A DNA stretch of 62,000 nucleotides. Origin: Diphasiastrum complanatum (taxonomy: Eukaryota > Streptophyta > Lycopodiopsida > Lycopodiales > Lycopodiaceae). The notes beneath the pieces were generated by a model. The model made no database searches. It saw only the letters and a program-made list of their open reading frames with translations, and was not told the DNA's origin. Both the position numbers and the translations under genes were made by a program. Where the stretch lies: NCBI GenBank assembly GCA_029204225.1, contig CM055099.1, positions 63,442,142-63,504,141 on the forward strand, written 5' to 3'. Below, in pieces: positions 1 to 12,018 of the stretch; position 1 is the first letter of the stretch, and the number at the start of each line of letters is the position of its first letter.

Positions 1-1430
1 GTTATTCAGGTTGTTGATAGACATTAAAAAGTAACCAGTATTACTTATATTTGGAATGGGTAATGTTAATGAATTCAAAACAACAATCTGGCTGAAGGAA
101 GCGTGTTCTATAAATGAAATGTTATCAGAGTAGTACAACAGACTACACTCTGGCTAACTAAGGTGTCAACAGAGAATTGAAAATTGTTTGATGTATTCGC
201 GACTGCATAGACAACTAATTAATCGAGTTCGCGAACTATTCGTTTCTAGACAATAGTCCTCAACAACTAAAGCCCAACTTAATGGGTAAAGAGCAAGAAT
301 GGTTTTAGAGCACATTAGAAACTTATGTCAATGCCAATCAGGAAAACAGATCAGAGACTCAATTCTTCAGACAGGGACTGTCATCTCATTTGTATACATA
401 CAACTTAATTCAATGACCATGCTAGACTGCACAAAGATAGACATTATTCGAGTGTCAAAAAGAAAGTATTCACGACAAACGAATAAGATGATTTTAAGAC
501 AGTTCTTTAGAGCATGATTTACGGAAACACAACAAACGACTATAATGCACTAAAGCGTCTGTCTGATTAGAGAGTAATTCAGGAAATGCGTTAGAGATTG
601 TTAGCAGACTCAAGATCACTCACACTCAGCAGTGCGGAGAACAGAGATAAGGGAGAATAACTCACAGAACTCTATTCACTTCTTCAATCTCTTACATAAG
701 CATAAACTCTTCTCTCTCGATGATCGAGACTGAAGTGTGAGATCAATATATGTTCTGCGGGGCGAACAAACACACCTCTTAAACAATAGGTGCGTCACTC
801 CCGTGAAAGGGTCTAGTTAAGAATTAAACTGAAAATACGTTCAACTATACCATAAGAGGTATACTTAACTATGAGTAAAAGTTACTATAGTTTAACATGT
901 CTTTTCATAACTAGTCGTTTCGTATGGACGACCTAGTTAAGGGTTATCCAAGGCAATGTCTTTTCCTATTAAAGGTCTAGCTCTTAATTAATAAGGCAAG
1001 TACTTAGGAGATATATTCTCGAAAAATGACTTAGGCCTCTTCATGATTTATACTTAATCAGCTCATATCTTCATTTTTGAGTAAATCATGCCATATTTAT
1101 GTTGGTATTCAATTTTTGACATTTGCGTGGCATCACATATCCCCTTCCTCAAATGTGAAACGTCCTCGTGAACATATCATCTTTATTTCGAGGATTATTC
1201 GCGAAACATTCTTGTTCATCAGATTTTCGATGAGGCGAAAAAATATTTCTTCATATGATTCGTCCTTTAGATATTTCTTCAGAGAATATGTGTCTTGTTG
1301 TTGCGTTGAGTAGGTTGATTTTGATTGAAATTGTTTGATGAAAACTGGAATCAAACTTCAAAACATCTTCAAACTGCAAAGATCTAGCTTCAGTATCACA
1401 GATAGGAATCAGCATGACAAAGACATGAAT
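1..1430. other. No recognisable gene (unassigned AT-rich DNA)
   Basis: Short open frames occur on both strands here, but none shows a known motif or plausible codon structure. The texture resembles LTR or leader sequence of old retroelements. I could not find a PBS, polypurine tract or paired repeat that would prove it. Confidence 0.5.
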
Positions 1431-1435
1431 AATAT

Positions 1436-1834
1436 TTATGAATTATTCAATTCTTCATATAGTTTCTGAGCTAGCTCCAAGTTCTGTTGAGCTTCGATCA
1501 ACAACAAATCTTCTTTGGATTTTGTATATCGGCCAACTGGGAGGTTGCCGAATTCTTCTAGTTTAACAGGGAGTAATGTTCCATCGAATAACGCCTGAGT
1601 CAACTTTGTATCTTCGTCTGAATCACTTCGTAGAGTGATTTCTTCACAGTATCGAGATGAGAATCTAATAAAATTGCTTTTAACATAGAGATTCTGAAAA
1701 AATAATAATGTCTTTGCTGCAAAGGTACCAAACTGCCAAAATGAATATGTACAAAATTGCTCATATCTGAATGACTTCCTTCTATCCTGCAGATTATGTC
1801 GAATCATTTGAGATATGTAATATTTTTGGGACAT
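1436..1834 (-). CDS. Hypothetical 132-aa open reading frame
   Basis: This frame has an ATG start and encodes 132 residues. The N-terminal half is basic and aromatic. The C-terminal half is acidic and helical, containing the stretch LPVKLEEFGNLPVGRYTKSK and ending in a Leu/Glu/Gln-rich segment (LELAQKLYEELNNS) that could form a short coiled coil. I do not recognise a family. The composition of the C-terminal part would fit a retroelement gag or leader fragment as well as an exon of a host gene. No splice partner or neighbouring gene is visible, and the surrounding kilobases hold only transposon debris, so it may be a chance or relic frame. Confidence 0.2.
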   Translation of the reverse strand: MSQKYYISQMIRHNLQDRRKSFRYEQFCTYSFWQFGTFAAKTLLFFQNLYVKSNFIRFSSRYCEEITLRSDSDEDTKLTQALFDGTLLPVKLEEFGNLPVGRYTKSKEDLLLIEAQQNLELAQKLYEELNNS

Positions 1835-3095
1835 TTAATTTTAGTTTTTTCTCTACATATTATAAACATGTTAGCATGAACATGATGGTTGACCTAGTTC
1901 AATGATCATATTTATTGAGTTGCTACATTCGAGACACTACCCAATATTTTTTTATGCAAATTCCAATGCCCCTCCATGCCCTATGCTTTCCACCAGCATT
2001 GAATGAAAACCAGACTCATTTGAAGTTGGAATTTGGTATTGTCAATAATAGTACACTTGTGTGCTAAATTTTCTTTGCACTAAAATTACTCCTTTATAAA
2101 ATTACTCAAAACATTTGACAAGAGCATTATTTTTTCTAGTACCTCTACCATGCCTAAGTTTTGGAATACACACTACTTTGTTCAAGTGATGACTCTTTGC
2201 CAGTCAATTCAAAATCCATCCTTAATTTCATGTGATCTCCATGCAACTCAATTCCAATATAATAGCTTCATTGACACCCAAGAGAGTTGGGTCAATCGGT
2301 TAACGCTTGACATCCAAAGTTTCTTTGGTCTCAAGTTCGAGCCTTCCATTGGAAACCAAGAAGCATTGTCACAAATGCAAGCATCAAGCTTTGATTTCAG
2401 TTGCATTGTTCAAGTGTAAACACACTACATGGATAGCAATAAATAGTAAAACATTTATATATCCGTGCATTGTGCAATTTTATATACACTTTTGAGTACT
2501 ATAATTAAGACATTATTTTGATTCTTATCAGGACAATATGTACCTGGTGGAATGTATTGGTTGCAATTCACAAGTACTCTCATCATGTGTAATTATACAT
2601 GCAATACAAGCAAGTATGCTTATTAGCATTTGGATCCATCCCCCACATCCATGCATGAACTTGAATGTCTTGTGGATCTCCTTCAAGGTGCCACTCTACC
2701 ATGTACATATTTTGACTAATGCATAGGAGTGGAAACATGATTTTGTGCTTTAATTGAAGAAACAATATGTTTTGAGCCACAAAGCTTTGCTAGCTTTCGA
2801 GCTCTACACAAACGCAAGGGAACTGCCCAAACGCGAAGACCAAAGCTTCGAAGACTGAAGGATACCCGAAGACGAAGGTAAAAGGTTCGAGGATTGAAGG
2901 CCAACAGAATGTGAAGATGAAATGTTCGGAATTGAAGAAGACACGAAGACCGAAAGGCGACGGATCTTCATGCTTCAAAGTACAGAGAAAATCAGAAAAG
3001 TACAAGGAGGACATCCCTCCTGCACAAACAATATGGATACCATAAGGACGTGCTTAATCGATCGTTCTTGTAATCTCAGATTAGATTAAACCTTT
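1835..3095. other. No recognisable gene
   Basis: Only short, unrelated open frames are present. From about 2,800 the plus strand becomes rich in GAAGA-type purine runs (repeated CGAAGAC/CGAAGG words), which lead into the copia LTR downstream. They may be its outer part or its flank. Confidence 0.4.
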
Positions 3096-3099
3096 CTCG

Positions 3100-3675
3100 T
3101 TGTATTTATATAAACAGAGTGAAATTGAGAGAATCGGTTGGTACATCATATAGGCTGAACATGAGATTAATAGAACGTCAACTGGTTGAGAATCAACCTG
3201 CGCTAAGCACATTGTTGCTAGCCGATGTCTAGGAGTCCCCTAGTAAGCGAGACGACTAAATATTATTCGTGAGAGACGTAGAATCTCTCACGTCGGTGCG
3301 CTGTGTGGGTTTGTCACAACACGCTCTCCTATAAAAGGATCATTGATAACATAGTAGTTTGAATGCACTTGTTGAATGATCTCTAATGTTTTGATGTCTG
3401 AATGGTGTCTGTTTGCAATCAACTGTTTATTATTCATTCCGCATACTAGTTTGTCCTGTTGAATGCTTAAACAAATTGTAACATAGGTCAGCAGTGTTTG
3501 TCTACACTTTGGTGGATTGTAGATCTATTTTAGCAAGCAGTATCCAAAATCAAATTCCATTCGAATTTCACAAGAATGGAATTAGAGCAACATAATTCAC
3601 GTCGTCTCCATAAATTCTCTCATCAGAGGAATCAGAGTGACATAATTTGCGTCATCTCTATAATTTCTCTCATCA
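3100..3675 (+). repeat. 3' part of a Ty1/copia-type LTR (left limit unresolved)
   Basis: The segment carries TATA-like boxes (TATTTATATAAA at 3,103-3,114 and TATAAAAG near 3,332). It ends in CA immediately before a PBS-like sequence, and a copia gag start follows 93 bp later. That order (LTR, PBS, leader, gag) is diagnostic for a plus-strand LTR retrotransposon. The TG start of the LTR could not be fixed because no second LTR copy lies in the window to compare it with. Confidence 0.5.
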
Positions 3676-3688
3676 ATGGTATTAGAGT
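3577..3688 (+). repeat. 50-bp tandem repeat, three PBS-like words
   Basis: A unit of about 50 bp is repeated at the LTR/leader border. Each copy starts with a word resembling the initiator-Met tRNA primer-binding site: TGGAATTAGAGC at 3,577, AGGAATCAGAGT at 3,627 and TGGTATTAGAGT at 3,677. Each of the first two is followed by a near-identical stretch ending in TCTCTCATCA. The third is followed by the gag leader and is the likeliest functional PBS. Confidence 0.7.
3677..3688 (+). promoter_or_regulatory. Primer-binding site of a copia element
   Basis: TGGTATTAGAGT differs from the common plant copia PBS (TGGTATCAGAGC, complementary to the 3' end of initiator methionine tRNA) at two positions. 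It lies directly after an LTR ending in CA and upstream of a gag start. Confidence 0.6.
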
Positions 3689-3767
3689 CTGAAGGCTTTA
3701 AGATTCAGATGATCAAACATTTTGAACAAAAAACCGGAAAACAGACTGAAGAACACAGTTCACAACA

Positions 3768-4028
3768 ATGGCATCTATTAGCAGCATACAATCGAAGATC
3801 TGCACAATCCTCGACTCAGCAGGGTCTAACTTCATAGCATGGAAGGTGAAGAACTCTCTCATCTTAAAGGGAGAAGGGCTATGGCCCTGGGTAGATGGCA
3901 CTGAAGAGATGCCTACAACTACAGGAAAAGAGCTACGAGAATGGAGAGAAAAAACCGAAAAGGCAGTAGCCGTGTTGTCTTCATCCATAAAAAATAGCCC
4001 AACTCTTGACCTCACGACACTCGATTGA
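3768..4028 (+). pseudogene. Ty1/copia gag, N-terminal 86 aa, truncated
   Basis: The frame starts with an ATG 80 bp after the PBS and has the usual opening of plant copia Gag: a short Ser/Ile-rich N-terminus, then SNFIAWKVKNSLILKGEGLW followed by a WVDGTEE-type segment and a Trp-Arg-Glu-Lys helix. Gag normally continues for 250 or more residues (UBN2 domain, zinc knuckle) into a protease-integrase-RT polyprotein. Here it stops at codon 87, and the following DNA is unrelated AT-rich sequence. It is a 5'-end fragment, broken by a deletion or by a later insertion at about 4,030. Confidence 0.75.
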
Positions 4029-4030
4029 TA

Positions 4031-4846
4031 ATTAGTCGCGAATTTGCAAAAGACAAGACTAAAAGTTAATCGTCTATTACCAAGAAGAGCAACAAGAAAG
4101 ATCAGACATAATGAAGAATAAGCATAGCAATATTGATAGATCTAAAACGCAAAACAAATGAATTGTGTCAGATCAAGTATATCTAGTATACAAGTCAATT
4201 ATGCGGTAGAGCACAAGACTGTAGCGGACGAAACCGTGTGTCCTACAAAGCTTATTTTTGTTTGTAATGAGGAATGAAACCTCCTTCTCTTAGGTCAATG
4301 TTTGAAATTATGATTTGGCAGATTGATCTTTAATGACGGAAGATCGTTTTTGAAAAGAAAACAAATAAATTAAGGAGAAACAATATCGGTTTGATATGTA
4401 AGTATACACACGTGTGAATAATGAGGATCATGTGGCCATCATCTTTAATAGAGGGATGTAAAAAGTAGGTAGATAGATTCTCGAAAAGGTAAGTTGAGAG
4501 ATTCTCAAAGAATACTAGAAAGTTTCTAAAAAAAATCTCAAAAGAAAAAAAAAATGACAAGTTACAGTTCACAGTTGAGTGTCGCGAAAGTTTTTCGAAA
4601 AGTTCTCGAAAATACTTTGAAAAATAACTTAAAAGATTTGAGAGAAAACAAGAAAAATTCTCAAAAAATTCACGAAATAATTTGAACAAATGTTAAATAG
4701 TGGTAGAAAAGTTCACAAAAATTTCTAGAAAAGAAAAAAAAAAAAGTCGAGAACATTATCAGAAAAGATAGAGAAAAATTTGCCATTGATTCTAGAAAAA
4801 TACTAGAAAATAATAAGAATAAAAATAAATAAATAAATGATTCTGG
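4031..4846. other. AT-rich spacer with TTCTCGAAAA-type simple repeats
   Basis: No coding signal is seen. From 4,460 to 4,800 the plus strand repeats variants of GAGATTCTCGAAAA and AGAAAATTTCTAGAAAA, giving a degenerate A-rich satellite-like texture. On the minus strand this lies directly downstream of the gypsy integrase stop, where a gypsy 3' LTR would be expected, but no TG...CA pair could be established. Confidence 0.45.
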
Positions 4847-5548
4847 TCAAAGGTAGTATTTTTTTAGTCTGGACCCGTTAATACGTGTAGGTAACAGTTC
4901 CCCTTCAAGTGATTGAAGTTGCACAGAACCATTGTCAAACACCTCTATGACTTTGAAAGGTCCAAGCCATCGCATATGGAGTTTTCTTGAGAACTTTTGA
5001 TGGCGACTATCATATATCAGCGCATAATCATCAACTTTAAGATCACATTTTTTTATATGACTGTCATATTTCTTCTTTCTTTGTTCCTGAATTTCCTTCG
5101 TGAATTTTTGTAAAGACTCACGAGCTTCAGCTAGTTCTTCAATATTAGTCAACCTTTCGTTTATACATTCTGCATTTGTTCGTTGAGCTTGGATACAAAA
5201 AATTTTGACCTCAAATTCAATTGGCAAAATAGGATGCATACCATATGTCAGAAAATATGGTGTCTGTTGCTTACCAGATCTTTGGCATGGATCACATGAA
5301 TGAATAAAGTTTGATACATCCTTGAACATTGTTGGCCACCAATACTTGGCAGTCAATATCTTATTAACTGTGTTCTTCAAAGCAAAATGTCCACCAGCAT
5401 CTTCTGAGTGTAAGGCTTTAACAACTTTTTTAGTGTCTTCGGATTCGAGACATCTTCGAAGCTGATGATCTGCACCAAGCTTGTACAGAACATTGTTAAT
5501 AATTGTATAAGCTGCTACCTTATATTGAAAAACTGTCTTTTGCTCCAA
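4847..5548 (-). pseudogene. Gypsy integrase lacking its catalytic core
   Basis: The N-terminal zinc-binding domain is present (HSEDAGGHFALKNT giving the His residues, CDPCQRSGKQ giving the Cys pair). The next residues, TPYFLTYGMHPILPIE, belong to the far end of the integrase core. The roughly 150-residue RNase H-fold core carrying the D,D,E triad has been deleted cleanly in frame. The C-terminal part follows with a Lys-rich helix, KVDDYALIYDSRHQKFSRKL and RWLGPFKVIEVFDNGSVQL, ending in KKYYL and a stop. No chromodomain is visible. The protein could not catalyse integration. The true reading comes in from upstream (residues before the first Glu belong to the same frame). Confidence 0.9.
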
Positions 5549-5779
5549 ATCATAACCATCCGGATATATCTGATCCTTGAGATAAGTAATGATATCAAAA
5601 TATAGCGAATTTGTAGATGAAATCTCGAATAAATGTTTGTCTAAAAAATCAGCATTGATAGGATTTTTTATTTTTCCAGTGCTGAGTCGCGATAGATAAT
5701 CAACATTTGTATGATACTTTCCTTGACGAAGCTCTACTTGATAATTGAATTCTTGCAGAAGTAGAACCCATCGAGCAAT

Positions 5780-6148
5780 TCATCTTGATAGATCGGGTTT
5801 ATTTACAAGATACTTAAGAGCATAATGATCCACATGAAAAATTAATGCATATCCCAGCAAATAATGCCAAAAAATTTTAACAGTGAAAATCATGCCAAGT
5901 GCTTCCCTTTTTATAGTCGAATAATTTTTCTCTGATGCACTGAGCTGTCGACTCGCATAGTAGATGGGATGATCCTTCTTCTGGTCGTCCTTCTGGCTTA
6001 GACAGACGCCAATAGCAAATGCAGAAACATCCACATAATTGTGAAATAGAATAGCCCAATTGGGTGGTCTCAGAATAGGAGCATTGATCAATCTTTGCTT
6101 AAGATCTTCAAATGCTTTCTGTTGTTCATTCGTCCACAAGTATTCCAC
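5780..6148 (-). pseudogene. Gypsy RNase H domain
   Basis: The frame opens with the RT-RNase H connection (WTNEQQKAFEDLKQRL, NAPILRPPNW) and continues through the first acidic motif (YVDVSAFAIGVCLSQ), PIYYASRQLSASEKNYS, the TIKREALGMIF helix and DHYALKYLVNKPDLSR. These are the standard landmarks of gypsy RNase H. The usual Asp-Ala-Ser of the first motif reads Asp-Val-Ser. The frame is closed by TGA in place of Gly or Arg before IARWVLLLQEF, which is still readable downstream in the same frame. Confidence 0.88.
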
Positions 6149-6226
6149 TTGTTTCTTCAGTAGATGTATAAGAGAGGCAGCAATAGAAGCATGATTTTGA
6201 ATAAATCTCCTGTAATAGCCAACATG

Positions 6227-6721
6227 TCATAAGAAAGCTCTTAGTTCACGCAAATGGGTTGGTATAAGGAGGTTCTTTATAAGCTCGACTTTATCTTTGT
6301 CGACTTCTATTCCTCTGTTAGATATTCTGTGTCCGAGCAATATTCCTTCTTTCATACCAAAACAACATTTCTCTGGATGAAGAGATAAACAAGTATCTCG
6401 ACACCATTGCAATGTTAATTCCAGCTTCTGTAGGTGTGTCTTTATATCCCTGTACACACAGAAATCATCAATAAATATTTCGAGAAAAGTTCTCAGGAAG
6501 GCAACGAAAATTAACATCATGATTCGCTGAAAAGTCGCTGGAGCGTTACAAAGACCAAAGGGCATTTTGTTGTAGACATAAGTGCCCCAATCCGTCGTGA
6601 ATGTGGTCTTTGAGCGATCCTCCTTTCGCACTCCCACCTGATTATATCCAGAAAAGCCGTCACAGAAACTGTAACGCTCTTGACCAGCAACCTGATCTAG
6701 GATGGAATCAGTAAAAGGCAA
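6227..6721 (-). pseudogene. Gypsy reverse transcriptase, palm domain
   Basis: This 164-residue frame contains the RT core: SILDQVAGQERYSFCDGFSG (motif A Asp in the FCDGFSGYNQ segment), KTTFTTDWGTYVYNKMPFGL, NAPATFQRIM, the catalytic FIDDF box (motif C), then HLQKLEL and a thumb segment ending RELRAFL. Catalytic aspartates are present, so the piece itself kept its active-site residues. It ends at a TGA where Gly of the usual FLGHVGYYRRFI connection is expected. The reading continues in the same frame beyond this stop into the RNase H part. Confidence 0.9.
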
Positions 6722-7263
6722 AGGGTGATGGTCCTTTCTGGTGGCAGCATTGAGTTATCGGAAATCCTGGCATATTCGTATTTTGCCAGTCTTCTTCTTC
6801 GGGACGACAACAATGGGTGAACCCATTCACTACTTAAGACGAGATAGATTATACCTGCCTTAAGGTGTTTGTTAAGTTCTTCCTTGACTATTAGGGAGTA
6901 TTTAGGATTGAGACGATACTGTCTCTGTCGAACAGGTACAGCATCTTCCTTCAGATCAATTCGGTGCTCTTTGAATTTTGTAGGTATACCCTTCAAATCA
7001 TCGAACGACCAGGCAAAAACATCTTGATACTCCTTTAATAGTTCAGTGAATTCTACCAAGTCAGATTCTCCAAGTGACTTTGAAACATGCACAAATCTGC
7101 CAGGTGCAAGTTCAATCAGTTCAGTAGAATCTGGTAAGATGATACCTTCAATCATACTGGCCTTGGTATGGCCATGAATTTTGCGCATGGTTGACTCCAT
7201 AGATGTTTTCTTGTCGTCAACTTGGTTCTTCTTACCAGATTCGTGTTCAGATTCGTCACTCAA
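6697..7263 (-). pseudogene. Gypsy protease-RT linker and RT N-terminus (frameshifted)
   Basis: The recognisable part runs from the linker (APGRFVHV, then EYQDVFAWSFDDLKGIP) through HRIDLKEDAVPVRQRQYRLN to KAGIIYLVLSSEWVHP. This is the standard entry of plant gypsy RT (fingers region). After the SEWVHP segment the frame is lost. The expected continuation (PIVVVPKKKTGK, then CQDFR) is readable in another frame from about 6,820 down to 6,720, and contains a stop where a Gln codon (CAA to TAA) is expected. The last residues of this open frame (RRRRLAKYEYARIS onward) are frameshift noise. Confidence 0.85.
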
Positions 7264-7555
7264 ATCGTTAGACTCTTTCGAGTTTGTGTCTGCAACTGTT
7301 AGATAATGTATTCTAATAATAAAACAAATTGAAACAAGACAAACTCACTGGTAAACTCACTCGAAGCTTAAGTGCAAACATGCAATTGCTCGCTCTCTCT
7401 TTTTGAATATTTTTGTCACATGCACAAGCAATTAAAAAATAACACTATGCTACACAATTGAACCATTATTATAAGCAAATTCAAACATACAATTACCATC
7501 AAACACTATCTAGTCATCTATTACTCTAAATCTTAGTCAAAACACACTCACACAC

Positions 7556-7704
<149 letters not shown>

Positions 7705-7769
7705 AATTTTCTATCAAACACTATTTATTTATCTATCACTCTTAAATACCCTGAACTAATGCATAATGC

Positions 7770-9726
<1,957 letters not shown>

Positions 9727-9804
<78 letters not shown>
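9727..9804. repeat. (TC)n microsatellite, 78 bp
   Basis: A perfect TC run. The 80 bp after it (CATCTATCATTCTTAGTCCT onward) are nearly identical to the sequence following the CT run at 55,222-55,250, marking both as parts of the same repeat family. Confidence 0.97.
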
Positions 9805-9807
<3 letters not shown>

Positions 9808-9992
9808 TATCATTCTTAGTCCTGAATAAATATAAATCTAACAATCTATTACTAAAATAAATTATGTATTTATCTATAATCTTCAATTCTACATCAATGC
9901 AAAATGTTAAACACTATCTTAAATAATTCTAACAATCTATTATAAACACTATCAAAAATCAATCTATTATAAACACTATTACAATTTATTAT

Positions 9993-10127
<135 letters not shown>

Positions 10128-10379
10128 ACACTCTCTATCTCTTCTTAAAACAAACAAACAAACACCAACCTCAAACAAACAAACAAAAAGCAAAACAAAC
10201 AAAAATCAAGCACCAACCTCAAACAATGATCTTCAAGCAGTGATCTTGAAGCACCCTCAAGCATTGATCCTCAAGCCCTCAAGCATTGGTCTTCAACCAC
10301 CCTCAATCGCTCCAAAGACGCTCAAACCTGCAAAAAAGAAAAGTGAGAGAGAAGGTGCTGGATCGCACAAATTCGACGA

Positions 10380-10753
10380 TTGGAACAGACGTCGGATTCC
10401 GACGTCCTCCAAACACATCAAAATCTGACGTCTGTCTCCACTCATGCCCGGACAACCAGTGCCAGATGCCGTGGACATGCTTTATGGATTGCCAACGTGG
10501 ACATCGGAATCCGATGTTTGTCGGATTACACGTATTTTTTTAAAAAAAGCTATGGCAGGTCATATCCACATCTGCATGTCGGAATCCGACATGTCGGATT
10601 CCAACGTTCCCATATTTGATGATCGCCGGACTCTGATTTTCAGATTTTTTACTGGGACGTCGGACTTCGACGTGTGTAATTGCGACGGATTATGGAATTT
10701 TTGAACATACATGACGGACGCCCACGTCGGAATCTGCGTGATATGTTATTGTG
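10380..10753 (+). mobile_element. Terminal region of a CACTA-like element (end at 10,753)
   Basis: The segment is packed with direct and inverted GTCGGAATCCGAC-type words (near 10,390, 10,500, 10,580, 10,660 and 10,725), resembling the subterminal transposase-binding repeats of CACTA elements. It is colinear with 55,330-55,655: both share the block around GTCGTGGACATGC or GCCGTGGACATGC, a CGGATTACAC word, and the final ATATGTTATTGTG. They diverge immediately after that terminus, which marks the element end. No transposase is present here, so this is a non-autonomous or truncated copy; its left end probably includes the CT arrays from 9,727. Confidence 0.6.
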
Positions 10754-11230
10754 GTATAAGTTTTTTTTCTTTCTGAATAGATTGTTCTCTCTTTCATATT
10801 TTGTTTTAATATCGTTTATTTAAGTATTTTTGTAGTAGGTATATATTTTTCTATGCTTTGCCTGATGACCTTCCTTTCTCAAACTGGAGTTGGAATGTGG
10901 ATATACTCTATGTCGGATATCGGTACATGGGCATAATTAAGTCCATTGTTTGTTTTTTCCTAATTTCGTACACCAAATTTGTTTCAGAAGTCTTTTTTGA
11001 TAATTTGCATTGTAAAGTCTTTTCCATTATGTCGTGATTATTGTTTTGAATACAATAGCCTACTTCCTTTTGAATACAATCGCGTGCTCTTACTTTCAAA
11101 ATCTGAAAGAACTCAGAAGATAAATTTGAAAGAGTGCACTTCCATTGTTATTCACGAGAGGCCAAGCATAAAAAAAATTAAGATATCACCAAACACGCTA
11201 TTAAGATATCACTAAACATGCTATTTTGTT
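10754..11230. other. No recognisable gene
   Basis: AT-rich DNA with two short open frames that show no known motif. A 20-bp stretch around AAGATATCACYAAACAYGCT is repeated in tandem at about 11,180-11,225. Confidence 0.45.
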
Positions 11231-11231
11231 G

Positions 11232-12004
11232 TCTGTTCGCAGACCTCAACTCGGGCTATGGCTCTAACTAACGAGTGTTATGGCGGACTCCCAACTAGAA
11301 CACGTTATGGGTCCGACTAGGCATTGTGGCTTTCCCAACCGATGGCTATGGCTTCCAACTAACCGAGAGGTGGAAGGATGAGAAGATCTACAGTGAGTGG
11401 GTGAGTATTTCGGGCAAGATTCAATCTTCTCTCTTTTCTCACCTTAGTTTCTAACAAATGATGGCTTAACCTAAAAGATAAAACCCTAAACTAAATCTCA
11501 TCCTCTAAGGCTTACCCTACTAGAGAATGGAGGGCCTAGATTAACTTAAACTGTTGCCAAATGAATAATATACAATACAATGTGAAGTAACACAGTACAT
11601 GAAACCACACAAGGGAGAACACTCAGAGAGAAAGATAGGCATGTATTGCAAATGAGGTTCTTCTCGAAAATGGACTCTTCCACTCCTATATATACTTGGA
11701 GTGGTAGTCACTTACAAAAAGGCACTAAGGGACTAACTTAACTTTGAATCACATTGGTGCCATGGGACAAACCCCCAATGGACCTTTGTGACTAACTTTT
11801 ACATAACTTGAAATAACTGGAAACTGCATATCTATGTGAAGTGCCCATGGCAGTTTAAACTCAGAGCTAAATAACTTAAGCCATTACGGATACCGCAAAA
11901 CCCTAAACTTGATGGGCAAGTTCTACGTTTAAATCCTATCCTGCTTGTAATTTTAAAGATGTTCCATAGGATGACTAAAATATTCCTTGGAAGATCAACC
12001 TACA
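11232..12004 (-). repeat. Putative 3' LTR of a minus-strand gypsy element
   Basis: On the minus strand a purine-rich tract (AACGGAGGGGATAA at 12,018-12,005) is followed directly by TGTAGG, the usual PPT-to-LTR junction. Inside the segment is a TATA box (GTATATATAGG on the minus strand, about 11,686-11,695) with a transcribed-looking leader after it. The far boundary at 11,232 is only the first plausible TG/CA and is a guess, because no second LTR copy is in the window. The minus-strand frame ending at 11,995 (TLHLAWDRQVLNGGDNVG) could be the pol C-terminus. Confidence 0.35.
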
Positions 12005-12018
12005 TTATCCCCTCCGTT

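Larger units (their letters stand above)
4847..7263 (-). mobile_element. Ty3/gypsy retrotransposon pol relic
   Basis: The minus strand reads protease linker, reverse transcriptase, RNase H and integrase in that order, which defines Ty3/gypsy (Metaviridae-type) elements. Gag and an intact protease are absent upstream of 7,263, where CT microsatellites begin. The coding strand is broken by a frameshift near 6,820, in-frame stops near 6,750, 6,227 and 5,780, and an internal deletion of the integrase core. It is therefore a dead copy. The four readable pieces are listed separately. Confidence 0.9.
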
